Shown piece after piece: positions 45,719-56,989 of a stretch of DNA of 64,000 bases (positions are counted from its first letter, which is position 1; the number at the start of each line of letters is the position of its first letter). Below the pieces are notes generated by a model that was given only the letters and a program-made list of their open reading frames with translations, had not been told where the DNA came from and did no database searches. A program made the translations under genes and the position numbers. Origin of the DNA: Lactarius indigo (taxonomy: Eukaryota > Basidiomycota > Agaricomycetes > Russulales > Russulaceae); assembly GCA_025766275.1 (NCBI GenBank), contig JAFKAC010000005.1, positions 496,001 through 560,000 on the forward strand, written 5' to 3'.

Positions 45719-48564
45719 TCGCTTATGACTTTGCGAGGGATCCCATGCAAGGGGAAGACTTGCTCAAAGTAGATGGAGGCTACCCCATCAGCCATAATCT
45801 GAGAAGTCACAGGGAACAGATGAATCTGTTTCGTATAATGATCTACAATGTTTAAGATCATATCTTTCCCACGTGACACAGGCAGTGGGCCGATTAGATC
45901 GATCCCAACTATCTGCCATGGTCCCTCAGGAACTTCTTGTGGCTGAATGGTTGCTTTGGGGTGTAGATCTTTGCAATAGCGTTGGCATCAATCACATCCT
46001 TCTACATATGAGGCAATAAAGCCTGACATGCATGGCCACCAATAATAGCGACTGACCAGCTCTATGGTTCCATTCTTTCTGGGGTGTCCGGTTGTGACTG
46101 AGTCGTGGCAGGATTTAACCACGTCTCTGCGAAGGGCACGATCATTTGGGACATATAGTTTACCCCTATGGTATACGAAACTGTCTTCTTCTTCCCACAT
46201 TAATATGCCATCTGTGAGAGCTTTAGGAGCGGTCTTAGATATGCTTTTAAGACCCTCAATAACTTCAGCTTCTCTAATAGATGTGAGCTTAATACGACTC
46301 CCTAAGGAGTCTATTTCAGGGACAAAGTGCACTTGAGCGGCAGCGAGGAAGTGCTCAGGTTTTAATACCTGGACCTGGCAGTTGTCTTCAGAGTCTTGGA
46401 CTTGGTCTTGTGAGAAACAACTTAATGCATCGGCTTGCATGGATTCTCCTTTTTTATAAGTGATTTTGAAGGCAAACTGACTTAAGAATAGGGCCCATCT
46501 AGCTTGGTGCCTATTTAAATCTTTCATGGTTGCCCACCATTCCATATTCTTATGGTTGGTTATCACTTCAAAAGAGATGCCTTCAAGGAAGTGTCTCCAA
46601 TCCTCTAGGGCACGGATTAAGCCGAGCATTTCTCTGTTGTAAATCTCATAATTGCGTTCTTCTTTGCTCATAGACTGTGAGCGATACGCAATAGGGTGCC
46701 AGAGACCGTCCAGGTATTTCTGAGTTAAAATACCGCTGGTAGCAAATCCTGAAGCATCCACCTCGACTCTAGTTGGAAGGTTCAGATCATACACCTTAAG
46801 AATAGGTTCTTGTACAAAACATTCCTTCAATAGGTCGAAGGCTTTCTGCTGTTCAGACTGCCATGTCCAAGGAGTATCTTTCTTAGTAAGGTCATGAAGG
46901 GGTTGGGCGATAGCCGCGAAGTCCTTAATGAACCTTCTATAGAAATTGGCGAACCTGATAAATGCTCTTACTTCTTTGAGCGTAGTTGGGGTTGGCCACT
47001 CCTTTACTGCAGAGACCTTGCCAGGGTCCATCTGCACTTCTCCAGGACGGATAATCATCCCAAGATACTCCATTTCTTGCTTCTCAAAATCACACTTCTC
47101 AGGCTTGAGATAGAGGTCATATTGCTCTAATCTAGTTAACACCTCACATACTATCTTGCAATGGTGTTTTAGATTATTGCTATAGATGAGAATATCATCC
47201 ATATATATAGTGACCTCTCCTTGTGCGATAAGATCGGCAAAGATGGCATTCATTAAGGCTTGGAAAGTGGCAGGGCTGTTGGTCATGCCGAAGTACATGA
47301 CTTTTGGTTCATATAGACCCCTATTGGTGACAATAGCACCTTTCCATTCATCGCCTTCTTTGATGTGGATATTATGGTACCCCCATCGAACGTTGAACTT
47401 GGTGAAGTATTGAGCTCCCTTAAGCCTATTGATAATGTCTGCAGTGAGTGGGAGTGGATATTGGTTCTTAATGGTGATTTTATTAAGATGATGATAGTCT
47501 TGGACTAGACGGAGCTTGCTGTCCTTTTTCTTAATGAAGAACACAGGGGATGCCATGGGTGACTTAGATGGCACTAAATATCCTTTCCCTATGTGTTCGT
47601 CTAAAAACTTATCCAATTCCACTTGCTTGCTGGGTGACATGGGATATGTTTTGACCTTCCAGTGTTTGACTGCATCTGGTTCTAGGTCTATGGCGTGATC
47701 CCACGGCTGGTGCTCAGGGAGTCTCTGGGATTCTTCCTCAGAGAAGACTTTTGCGAAGTCACAATAGTGTTCAGGGACCATTTCTTTGAAGGTTTTCTTA
47801 GGTTTGGAGGTTATCACTTTCTCGGCAATCTGCTGAGAATATGTGAAACCAGCCAAACAGAAAACTTTGTCAGAGACTGTGTCCAACACTTTCTCCACAA
47901 GGAGATGGCAGCGTTCCATATGGTTTGCCATAATGCATGTCACCTCTATCTCTATCTCCAGTGCAGCTATTTCAGCGCTGGAGTTGAGACGCATAGTGCC
48001 TTCCTGCCAATCTATGTGCAGGTTCTGGTGTCTAAGCCAAGGCAGTCCCAGTATAACTCGTTCAGGACCTAGTGAAGTGACCATAAAGTTGAACTTCTCT
48101 GCACTAGGACCAACTTTCAGGATGAGTGTTACTTTATGGGTGATACTGCTGGCTTCATTGAGTGTCCCATCAATATTGTATAGGGTAATGGGATGCTCCA
48201 GTGGAACTTGCAACATCTTGTGGCGGTCAGCATACTTTTTGTCCAGGAACAATGAAGTTGCTCTGGAGTCTACCATGGCTGCTACTTTTACAGTATGATG
48301 ATGTCCTTGTAATCCAACAGAAATATGAAAATGAGATCTGCTATCTTTTGTTTTGGGAATGATACATGAAGAAAGTGCTGCATCAGAAATCATCACTTGC
48401 GGCACTGCTAAAAATTGTGGAGCAATCGGAACACTATTACTATTGTTCATCTCCGAGGCAGATGTAGATGTAGAATCAGAACAGGAAGCCGAGACATCAC
48501 TACTATCAATATTACAGGCAGAAACAAAGTGGTACATAGGAATTACAGATTGGTACGAGTCCAA
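45719..48564 (-). pseudogene. Gypsy element 1 pol: protease, RT, RNase H, integrase N-terminal half
   Basis: Minus-strand frame. Protease region MVDSRATSLFLD, where the usual DSG is DSR. Reverse transcriptase: SPMASPVFFIKKKDSKLRL, KFNVRWGYHNI (the first catalytic Asp of KFDVRWGY is Asn), YFGMTNSPATFQ, YMDDILIYS intact. RNase H: RVEVDASGFATSG. Integrase: GHPRKNGTIELVSRYYWWP, then an in-frame TGA at 45990-45988 inside the zinc motif; the frame stays open after it through IDLIGPLP and VDHYTKQIHLFP to the LTR2 insertion point. The upstream limit given is the first ATG; the true polyprotein start lies between it and gag. Dead copy. Confidence 0.93.
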
Positions 48565-48662
48565 AATGAGGCGAGATCATAGGCATATCTTACAACTACA
48601 TGAAGCCAAGTCAACCATATCTGTTTTACATGGGGAGTCCGCAGCTATGACTACCCCTAGAT

Positions 48663-50580
48663 CTAAAAAGCCGCTTTGAGAGTGTTGATTTGCTCTTGTT
48701 GGGCTGTGAGTGCCACCAATAACTTTGCCACATCTGCCTGGGACATATTGGCTTTGGGTGGCATGGAACTACTTGATTGGGTGGTGGAAGTCGCCAACTG
48801 ACTGGAAGAAGGTTGGGAGGGGGTCTCCTCGCTACTGGCTGCGGCTTTCACCTTGGTGGGTTTCCCCATGAATTTGAGCATGCAGATGGGTGCCCTATGT
48901 CCAACCTTTTGACAATGGTGGCACATGTTGCGTTCGTGATTTCCATCCTTCTTTGAGTGGTCCTTAGACCCACACCCGTAACACTTGCCTTGCATGTGTT
49001 TCTGGTAGTCTTGCCTGGTCTTTCCACTGGATGTGGGCTTGCTCGTGCCAGATCCCTGCTGACATGATGCGTCAACTTGCATTGCATCTGGATCGGACGG
49101 CTTCCTCACAGGCAGGATTGACTGGCTAGACAAACCACCCTTCTTCTCCGAGTCCCTCTGTCTCAGTTGCTGATCCAGTGATTGTGAGACCTGCTTGAGG
49201 TCATTGAAGTCGACATGGGCCTTGTCTGTCAAGGCTAGTGCATCTTTCACACAGTCCAAAAGACCGTTGTAAAAGCAGGTGCAGAGGTCTGCTTTAGACC
49301 ATCCAGTCTGTCCAGAGTACTGTTTGAACACGGATCGGTACTCTGCAACCGATCCGCGGCCCTGTTTTGTCTTCTTCAGCTGCTCCCTTGCTGTCTCCGT
49401 AGTGTCGAGGGGTGAGAATCGTCTATTGAACTCCTTGACGAATTCATCCCAGGAGCCAGAGAACGGGACTGTAATGTGCTGAAGTTGTTCAAGGTAGGGG
49501 AGAGCCCATGACTTGGCTTCCCCTTCCATTAAGTTAAGAACCGCCATAATCCAGCGGTCATCTGCCCAGAAGTACATGCCCTGGGCCAGGTCCCAGGTGT
49601 TCATAGCGTCCTGCTGTGAGCCTGCCCAATTATGGAAGGCTGCAAGGAAGTGACGGGCATCTGTAGAGTTGCCTTTCCCATCCCATGCTTTGGGATGGGC
49701 CACTACTTCCTTGTGTTTTGGACTCGGCTTGGCCATGGTTGCTGAAACCTGTGCGGTCAAGTCCATGACTTTTTGTGTAAGTATACTGACTACTTGGCCT
49801 AAATCACTTATGAGGTGCAAGCAGTCGTTGAGAGTTGGGGGTGGAGCAGGAGCTATAGGTGTGGGGGGAGCAGCGGTGGCGGCGGACATCTTATCTAACT
49901 TGTCTTGTCTCTTTCTCTCTTTGTACTTTCTGATCAACTCCCTTCTGTCTTCAATGAGGTGAAGCTGTTCGTCTTCGTCGAAGTCATCCCAGTTGTCGAA
50001 GTTCTTGATCCACTCTTTTTCTTCTTTAGAGAGGATTGTTCTGTACTTCGAGGTTACTCCTGTGGGATACTGAGCTTGAGCTTGAGATGCTCTCTGCTTC
50101 CCTTTGGGAGCTATGATGGGAGTGGATGGATGGGGGAGGAGAAAGTTCGGGAGTGAGGGCTGCCACGAAGGTGATCAGCTGAGGGACAGTGAAAGGGGTG
50201 CCCACAACAATGCCGGAGATACCGTAAAGTTCGAGAAGGGCAAAACGAAATTCTCTATCAAAATAGAGGGCATGGATGTAGGCTTCTGCGTCATTGTGTG
50301 GTTCGCCTTCTAAAGAGAACCTATAGTGTATCTCTTCACCAGCAAAAACTTCTTGGTGGTGAACAATTGGGGGTGCATAGGGGTCGTCAACGAGTGTCTC
50401 GTTGGAGGAGGAGTGTGCCAAATGGTAGGAATGCTCCAAAGCTACTGTCAGAGTTGGAGATGTGAAATGAGGTGAAGGGATTGGTTCAGAGGACGATTGA
50501 TCTGCTCCCTGTACATGTAGCGATGCCGAAGCAGAGGCTAAATTTGGAGTGAAATAAGAACGTGGGGGTGACGGTGGCAC
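48663..50580 (-). pseudogene. Gypsy element 1 gag (frameshifted)
   Basis: The main frame 49937-48663 carries a Retrotrans_gag-type capsid (GEAKSWALPYLEQLQ, FVKEFNRRFSPLDTTE), one altered zinc knuckle (CYGCGSKDH lacking its last Cys), and one intact CX2CX4HX4C knuckle (CHHCQKVGHRAPIC). That frame extends upstream through EEKEWIKNFDNWDDFDEDEQ. Near 50035 it must switch to the frame of 50580-50026 (SSSEPIPSPHF, EEIHYRFSLEGEPHNDAEAY), so a small indel has broken gag. 50581-51225 is leader sequence between the primer-binding site and gag, with no gene. Confidence 0.85.
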
Positions 50581-51225
50581 TGGGACAGGGAGTACTGTTT
50601 CCTGTCTCCTCCGGAAGATACATCGAAGATGCTGACAAACGTTCGCAAATATGTGAGGCAGTTTGGAAGATGGAAGGTGGTATAATATGACAATGTGTTA
50701 CGACGACCGCACAACACTAAGTTGAAGGTGATTGGAGAGTCTGATCAAGCAAGACCAATACACAGTGATAGTTTCACACTGTGCGAGGCTGCAGTGATAA
50801 CAGAACACTCAGGAATAGGGTAATGGGTTTGTGCAAGAACACAAGGCTGTCTGCTGCAGGCTCCTTGCCCTATTGGCTGCCTCTCATGCTGAAGTGCTCT
50901 CAAACGTTTCTGTTTACTTCACATACAGCTGTTGCAGGCTAGGCCTGGCAGGCTTCTCTTCCACTTGCAGCTTATCTGGCATGGTGACCAGTTCTGCAAG
51001 CAGTACCCAGGAACTTTACTGATGACCAGATAAAGTCCTATAGGCAAGCACAATCTATGCCGATTTTACGGACACTAGAGTTGTACCAAGATAGCGCAGA
51101 TTCTGTGTATGAAGGTCCACAGGCAAAGAGTGAGGTGTGTGACACAAGGGACTTGTGGTCATCAACCACCTAGAGGGATAAAAGGAAAACGCTGGTAAAC
51201 AAGAGTGAAGAGGCATGTGAAAAGG

Positions 51226-51235
51226 AACTTGTCCT
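51226..51235 (-). promoter_or_regulatory. Primer-binding site of element 1 (self-complementary to the LTR)
   Basis: AGGACAAGTT on the minus strand, two bases after the end of the 5' LTR. It is the exact complement of AACTTGTCCT in the LTR, which lies 33 bp after the TATA box at the predicted transcript start. No tRNA-3'-end match (TGG start) is seen. Confidence 0.6.
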
Positions 51236-51237
51236 AA

Positions 51238-52011
51238 TGTAGCAGTATGACTTATCACGACAACTAGACCAAGAGAAGGTAAGTGAACTGAACTAGTAGC
51301 ACACCCAAGCCTAGCACGGAGACAAGTCACGCACCAAACATACAGTCACTGCGGAGAGTATGCACATGTGAGACCTTTATGCAAGGTCAAAGGCAAAGTG
51401 ATCACGCAGTGGCATGTTGAGTGGAGAACCAAGAGGACAAGTTAATATTGGAGAAGGTAAAGGGAAATACAAAGAAATGCACACCTGAGTGGAGAACCAA
51501 GAGGACAAGTTGGTTCCACTCAGGACACTACATAGGGGTTTATATACTATGTTGTGGCTGAGATCAAATTACTACTAAACCTTATTACTAAAGGTATGTG
51601 TAATAGTAATGAGTCAGGCGCTGACGCGTCGTATCTAATAATAGCATTATCTATTGTGCTAACTGATGCACAGTCATTAATGCTGACAGAACAATGACGT
51701 GTCCTTATCTATGAGTCATAACCCTATGACAATGTAGCCTAGAACTATCTAGAATGTTCCCTGCTTATCGTCCAATAAGAAACTGTTATACTAATGAGGA
51801 AAGTGACCTAAAGAGGTAACATCCGATAAGGAAGTTACTATCCCAGGGTCACGTGCTTGTGGGTGCACATGTTGGCATCATGTGACTAACCATCTTATCA
51901 TATCTAATGATAAGGACTTGAATGTTTTGAGCACAACATTGGATGCTTATTTCTACCAAATAAATCTGTAAAAATACGGAAAAATAGGGAAAAAATAGGG
52001 TGTCCGTGACA
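51238..52011 (-). mobile_element. 5' LTR of Gypsy element 1 (LTR1 family)
   Basis: 774 bp, TGTCACGG at 52011 to CTACA at 51238. Outer flank GGTTT (52012-52016) is the complement of the AAACC next to the 3' LTR, so the target duplication is intact. Differences from the 3' LTR are few but spread out. Confidence 0.88.
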
Positions 52012-52356
52012 GGTTTGAGCTAGTTATGCTATTGGTCTCTTAGTATTCCAGCGGCGCTTTAAAGCCTGCGTGTATCTGTATAAATAGTTGTCTCGGAAGA
52101 CCAAGACTCCCCATCATGGTCTTCTTCAATCCACCATCTTGACTCATCTCTTATCTGCCTTAGTCTTCAACTAAGAGTGCCTCCACTTCTATCCACCAAG
52201 GGATAGTACTTCTTTACCCTTGCTGCAGTGTGTGCCTGAAGTGCCCCTGTTCAGCTCACATTGGGTTGACACCTGATCCCTATTCGCCTATTTTCTGCTA
52301 AGTCGATTACGCCTATTCAGAAGTCCAAGTTGGACTAATGCCAGTGGAGCGTAACA
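52012..52356 (+). mobile_element. Right part of the LTR3-family LTR split by element 1
   Basis: Continues from GGTTT through GCTTTAAAGCCTG, TATAAATAG (52079), a start region ATCATGGTCTT (52113) to GCGTAACA. Followed after two T's by AAGACCAAGAT (52359-52369), a primer-binding site complementary, with one mismatch, to that start region. So it is a 5' LTR (element 4). Confidence 0.7.
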
Positions 52357-53964
52357 TTAAGACCAAGATCCTTCAAAGTGGCATATTTGACCAGAGAACA
52401 GTGGACATCTTTCCATCCTTATCATCTTGAATGATGAGGAGACCGCAATGTACCAACAAGATTTCTAAGAGCAGCTCAGTGGAGAGAACGAGGAGAGGAC
52501 AGTGGGTACTTTGTAGAGTTTAATGGTCCTAACTATTTCTGACCTGTTGAGTTCAATTTTGATCACCTCTGCTGGACCAAGGTTACTTGGAATCCCATAG
52601 ACCATTGCTGGGATATTGTAAGACCAGCAGGAAGAAATTATAACTGCAACATTGATGCACACGAACTTAATAGTCGTGCAGACTATGGTCCTATTGACAG
52701 ACAAGCACAAGAACACACAGACGAGGGAATTAGTGGAGAAGAAGCCTCTGACAGCCAACCCTCTCCTAGCAGAGGAAACACGCCTGTGGAAGAAGACACC
52801 GGTTTAGGAGCTATTGGCAAGCACCTCATATGTCCAGCAGCTACAATGGCCACTACCACGATCACACAAGAGGAAGTACAACTAGCCGCTGACACAATAG
52901 ATCAGATGGCTCAAGAAGAACAAAATTGCATCACACAAGAAGCATGTGCTATATTAGTACTATCAACCCCCATACGGGACATAGAATGACAGATGACGAC
53001 GTGGCCATCCATCGTGCCATTGGACCTGATGTACCCAATCCACCCAGTGGAGGAGGTGGACCCCCTAACAATCTACCAGGAGGAGGACCACCACCACAAG
53101 GGGGAGGATTCAGAGGGTTTCCTGGAGGATACCCAGGAGGACCACCAGGAGGAGGACACCCTGGAGGAGGGTTACCAGGTGCAGGTCCTATCATTCCTCC
53201 CCAAAATAACAAATTAGCTGGGGAAGCACCCACAGTATTCGATGGAGAATGTGCAAAAGTTGAAGCATTTCTCACACAATGGCATGTCTACTGGGGCATG
53301 AACACCGACAAAGGCATCATGGTGACACCATATTGATGTGCCCTACTCTTTCTCTCTTACATCAAGGGGGTCAACATCAGTGAATGGGTGTTAGCAATGC
53401 TTACATGGCTTAATGGCCAGATACAAGCCGGTATACCCTGTACAAGTGAAGGATTATGGAATGAAGTCACATGCAGCTTCATGCAGCGCTTCCGGAATAT
53501 GATGGAACAAGAACAAGCTCAATACGAGCTCAAGAAGGGTGTCAAGATGACCGGGGGCAATCTAGATGAGTATTGCACCCAATTCGAACAATTAATATGC
53601 CACGCTCAGTATTGACTTGACGATCTGCAGACACTGGATTTATTTGCAAGCAGATTACCAAAAGACTTATATGAAAAGGTCTACACTCTCGATAACCCTC
53701 GCAATTACCACAAATGGAAGGAGGCTGCTACCACCCACCAACAACAATATCTCCACCTCAAAGCCATGTTGAACAAAGGTGTTCCCCAAGGACAAGGACA
53801 AGGGCAACAGCATCAGCAACGACAATGGCAAGGGCCACCAAGGAGTTCTTGGCAACCCAGGAATCTACCAAGGGACCCAAATGTGATGGACACATCAGCA
53901 GACCGAATTCAAGGGTGGCTTACAGGGGCTAAAGAAATACTCGCCCCTTGTCCCCCATACCAAC
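52357..53964 (+). pseudogene. Element 4: degenerate gag region
   Basis: Many stops. Recognisable parts: GGYFVEFNGP-like start shared with 54430-54858, a Gly/Pro tract at about 53036-53190 (GGYPGGPPGGGHPGGG), APTVFDGECAKVEAFLTQW, and a capsid part LWNEVTCSFMQRFRNM, DEYCTQFEQL near 53460-53610, then a Gln-rich stretch (GQGQGQQHQQRQWQG). Stops include 53334 and 53613. No protease or polymerase follows; the next LTR begins at 53965. Confidence 0.7.
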
Positions 53965-54429
53965 TGTTACGTTTCGGTACCCTTATTATACCAGTTGGGA
54001 CTAGGGTAGTAAGGTAGCATTAGTCACGGACTCAGTCAGTAGGCCAGTCACAAGCATGGAGTAGTAGTGGGTCGGGTTCTAGTGGTTTCCAAACCACCTA
54101 GTAGTTGTACTAGGGTTCGAGTCCTTTATGCAATATGTTGGACGCTCACTAGTGGTGCTTTAAAGCCTGCTTTCTTGTTGTATTTAAGATGTGCTGCAGA
54201 GACCAAGATGGGCATCTTGGTCTTCTTCAATTGTCATTTGTCTTCTTTGCTTCTCTTCCTAAAAGTTGGCAGCCTTGTACTCTGATACAGGCTAAGTGTT
54301 GCCTTTGCACCATGATACCTTCAAGTATTCACATCGTGCCTGTGAGCCATACACTATACGCATGACCTGCTAAGTCCCTTGTTGCCCTTCCCTCTGCTCA
54401 AGTTGAGCTGACGTCTTGACGGCGTTACA
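53965..54429 (+). mobile_element. LTR, LTR3 family, complete (465 bp)
   Basis: TGTTACG to CGTTACA. TATTTAA at 54181, start-like ATCTTGGTCTT at 54214-54224, preceded by its own complement to form GACCAAGATGGGCATCTTGGTC-type symmetry. After two T's follows AAGACCAAGAT (54432-54442), an exact 11-nt complement of the start. Internal sequence, not chromosomal flank, lies on both sides. Confidence 0.78.
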
Positions 54430-54858
54430 TTAAGACCAAGATATCATTGTGGCGGCAATCACTACAAGAGGTCAGTGGACCAGTTTCCGCCCCTATCACC
54501 TTGAACAACGAGGGGATCGAAACATACCTACCCACTTCTTAGGAGTGGCCCATTGGAGAGACCGAGGAGACGAAACTGGTTACTTTGTGGAGTTTAATGG
54601 ACCAACAAGATTTCAACCTGTTGAGTTCAACTTCAATCATCTGTGTTGGACAGAAGTTATGTGGAACCCGATAGATCACCACTGGGACGTAGTATGACCA
54701 GCTGGAAGAAATTACCAGTGCAACATCAATGCAAGACATCAAAATTCACAAGCCGATTGGGGGCCTATTGATGGACAATTATGAGAACATTCAACTGGAG
54801 AAGCCGTAAGCGAAGAAACAGAAGGGGAAAGCAAAGATATACCCCCTGTGTCCATCAG
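54430..54858 (+). pseudogene. LTR3-family internal fragment (gag N-terminus)
   Basis: Homologous to the start of 52357-53964: FRPYHLEQRGDRNIPTHFLG, ETGYFVEFNGPTRFQPVEF. Stops at 54695 and 54781. Cut off by the LTR at 54859. Confidence 0.6.
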
Positions 54859-55443
54859 TGTTACGCCACTACAGAGGCGTAGGGTACGACCTGTACCAAG
54901 TCAGTCGTGTCACGGTAGCGCAAGCTCTAGGGCTCAGCTTCAGTAGGGTGATGCACAAGGATCACAAGGACGTCAGTCACTTGGATCGTAGTGGAAGGCT
55001 AAGGCTCGAAGGCCTAGCAGAGACAAGGGGGTTCTTGAGACAGGGAAAAGCACAAAGGTGTCCGCGTGTAGACGAGTGTAGTATTACACAAGAAGTCTAG
55101 TCTACCATACAAGCTAGGTATGACTTAGAGTTAAATAGAGGTTGCGTTGTATGGCTGCTACAAATAGATGGTGCCATCGCTAGGTTAAGAGACAAAGGGA
55201 TAGGCATAAAGGGAACAAGGCGTGGATATATCAAGAATAAAGGCAAATCATGCGGGGTCGCGCGTGAGTAGGAACAAGTCGGAAACTAGCACATGTCGAA
55301 CTTTATCAGAAGGGGACATCGATAAGCAAGGCGCGCGATAGGATCCAAGTGATCGTGAAGTCCGTGTAATCATACAGGGCTTGTATAGTATCGGGGAAGG
55401 GATAGTAATCTGGGAAAGAACGAGTCCAAAGGAAATTGTAACA
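54859..55443 (-). mobile_element. LTR, fourth family (585 bp, minus)
   Basis: Starts TGTTACAATTT at 55443 and ends GGCGTAACA at 54859, preceded on the minus strand by a purine tract GGGGGGTAA (55452-55444). So it is a 3' LTR of an element whose body lies to the right. Sequence differs from LTR3 apart from the ends. Confidence 0.6.
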
Positions 55444-55477
55444 TTACCCCCCGTCTTGGCCTGAAGACGCCTCGACT

Positions 55478-55963
55478 TCAGCTCTCCGGGTCGACAAGGT
55501 CGTAAATGTCAGCATCGAGGTCATTCTCCGGCCATGGGGAGATGTCTAGTCGGCAGTAATGGGTTTTGAGAAAGAAAAGAGGTCCGCGCTTTCCACACTT
55601 GCAGCACATTTCGTACTGTGGACACCGGATCTCGTCATGGTCGGCGTTGGTGCGGAAGCATCGTCTGCACCACCTTCCCTGAGTTTCGGTAGCAACTGTC
55701 GGTGGCTCAGGGGCAGTAAAGGAGGTGGTCGCCTCAGTAGTTACTGCCTGTCGAATGCGTTCGTCTGCTTGGGAGGTGGTGATGACTTCGGCGACCATTC
55801 CTGCACGACGGAAGATACACCGGTAAGATTGGTGTTCTTGGCTTTGGCAATGTTGGCAAGCTGGCCGCGGTCGGGTAGGGCAGTCGCGTACGAGATGGTG
55901 GGGACTGTTGCAATGGTAGCAACGTCGTCGGTGGGGTTTGTCGGCGAGGCGGGGGAATTCTAA
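55478..55963 (-). pseudogene. Retroelement or relic with zinc-knuckle-like cysteines
   Basis: The 55798-55478 frame contains CRRCFRTNADHDEIRCPQY followed by CCKCGKRG, a cysteine pattern like nucleocapsid or other small zinc fingers, then an acidic tail (ENDLDADIYDLVDPES). Upstream, another minus frame reads ATVPTISYATALPDRGQ and is probably joined by a frameshift. It sits just inside the purine tract of the LTR at 54859-55443, an unusual place for gag, so the element may lack pol. Confidence 0.4.
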
Positions 55964-56003
55964 TGGTCCTCTGCGGCGAGGGGAGAAGGGGATGGCGTAG
56001 CAT

Positions 56004-56900
56004 GAATGTCAGACACTGTGGGCAGAGTATAATGTTGTATGAATTTTTATGTTAATTTTATGAGAAATATATTTGAGAAATGTCTAAAATATTGACATGC
56101 AATACAGTGTGAACTTATTTATGATGTACTCTACAATAAAGAAAGGGTTATGCCATCAGATACATTGTAAATATATTGTAAATATATTTACTTCTAAACT
56201 TTCAATGTGCTTCGCACATTCATTGCCAATGAATTCGGGTTACTCATCCTGGTCACATAGTGACTCATATTCCTAATATAATATCCACTAATCCTCAGAT
56301 TTCATTGAGGAGACATTCAGCCTGACATCTGATATCGGAACATCGCAAGTTAACAACTGAAGACATCAAGAGATCTCAACATTACAACACACGACATCCA
56401 TCTAACATCAAAACATCCCAAGTCAATGTCTCGGAATACCAAGTCAAAATCTGAACAAACGACAACCATACAACAGACACTCTTTTCCAATGCTCCACAA
56501 ACGAGTCAGGATTGTGTGCGAACTCCCAACTTCCTTTCCCTACTCGTTCACCACCCCCGACCCCATGACTTGTCATTACAGTAGACCTGCATCACTCCCA
56601 CTCAGTCCTGCTTTCCTTTTGCCACAGGTCTGACACCTCCCAGTGGTGACAGTACGGAGTTGACCCCCTCCCCACCAGGGGCAGCAGGTTCACGCGGTCC
56701 GATACCAAGCTTGCCGACGCGGCTCACCGACCGATACAGCCCATTCGTAAACGGCAGCAGGTTGGAGAAGCTCGATGGTCGCACTGCGGCGGCAGCGGAA
56801 GGGAAGGTACAGAGTAGCATGGGCCTCGGACCTAGAGACCTGTAGGTGCAACGAGGAGTTGCGTGGAAAGAGGAGAGGTCACGTAGACGACGTCAAGAAA
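56004..56900. other. AT-rich spacer, no supported gene
   Basis: Very A/T-rich from 56030 to 56300, including TAAATATATTGTAAATATATT near 56165. Short frames on both strands near 56602-56845 have no recognised domain. Confidence 0.4.
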
Positions 56901-56989
56901 AATGAGATGGATACTCACCTGCTGACCTCCATAAACGGAGCGAGGCATGCCCGTGATGGTCCGCGACAGAGACCAGGTGAAAGGTGAGC

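Noticed and set aside
54085..54140. tRNA-like GGGTTCGAGTCC with a nearby GGTTTCCAAACC hairpin
   Set aside because: Lies inside an LTR; no acceptor stem or complete cloverleaf could be drawn.
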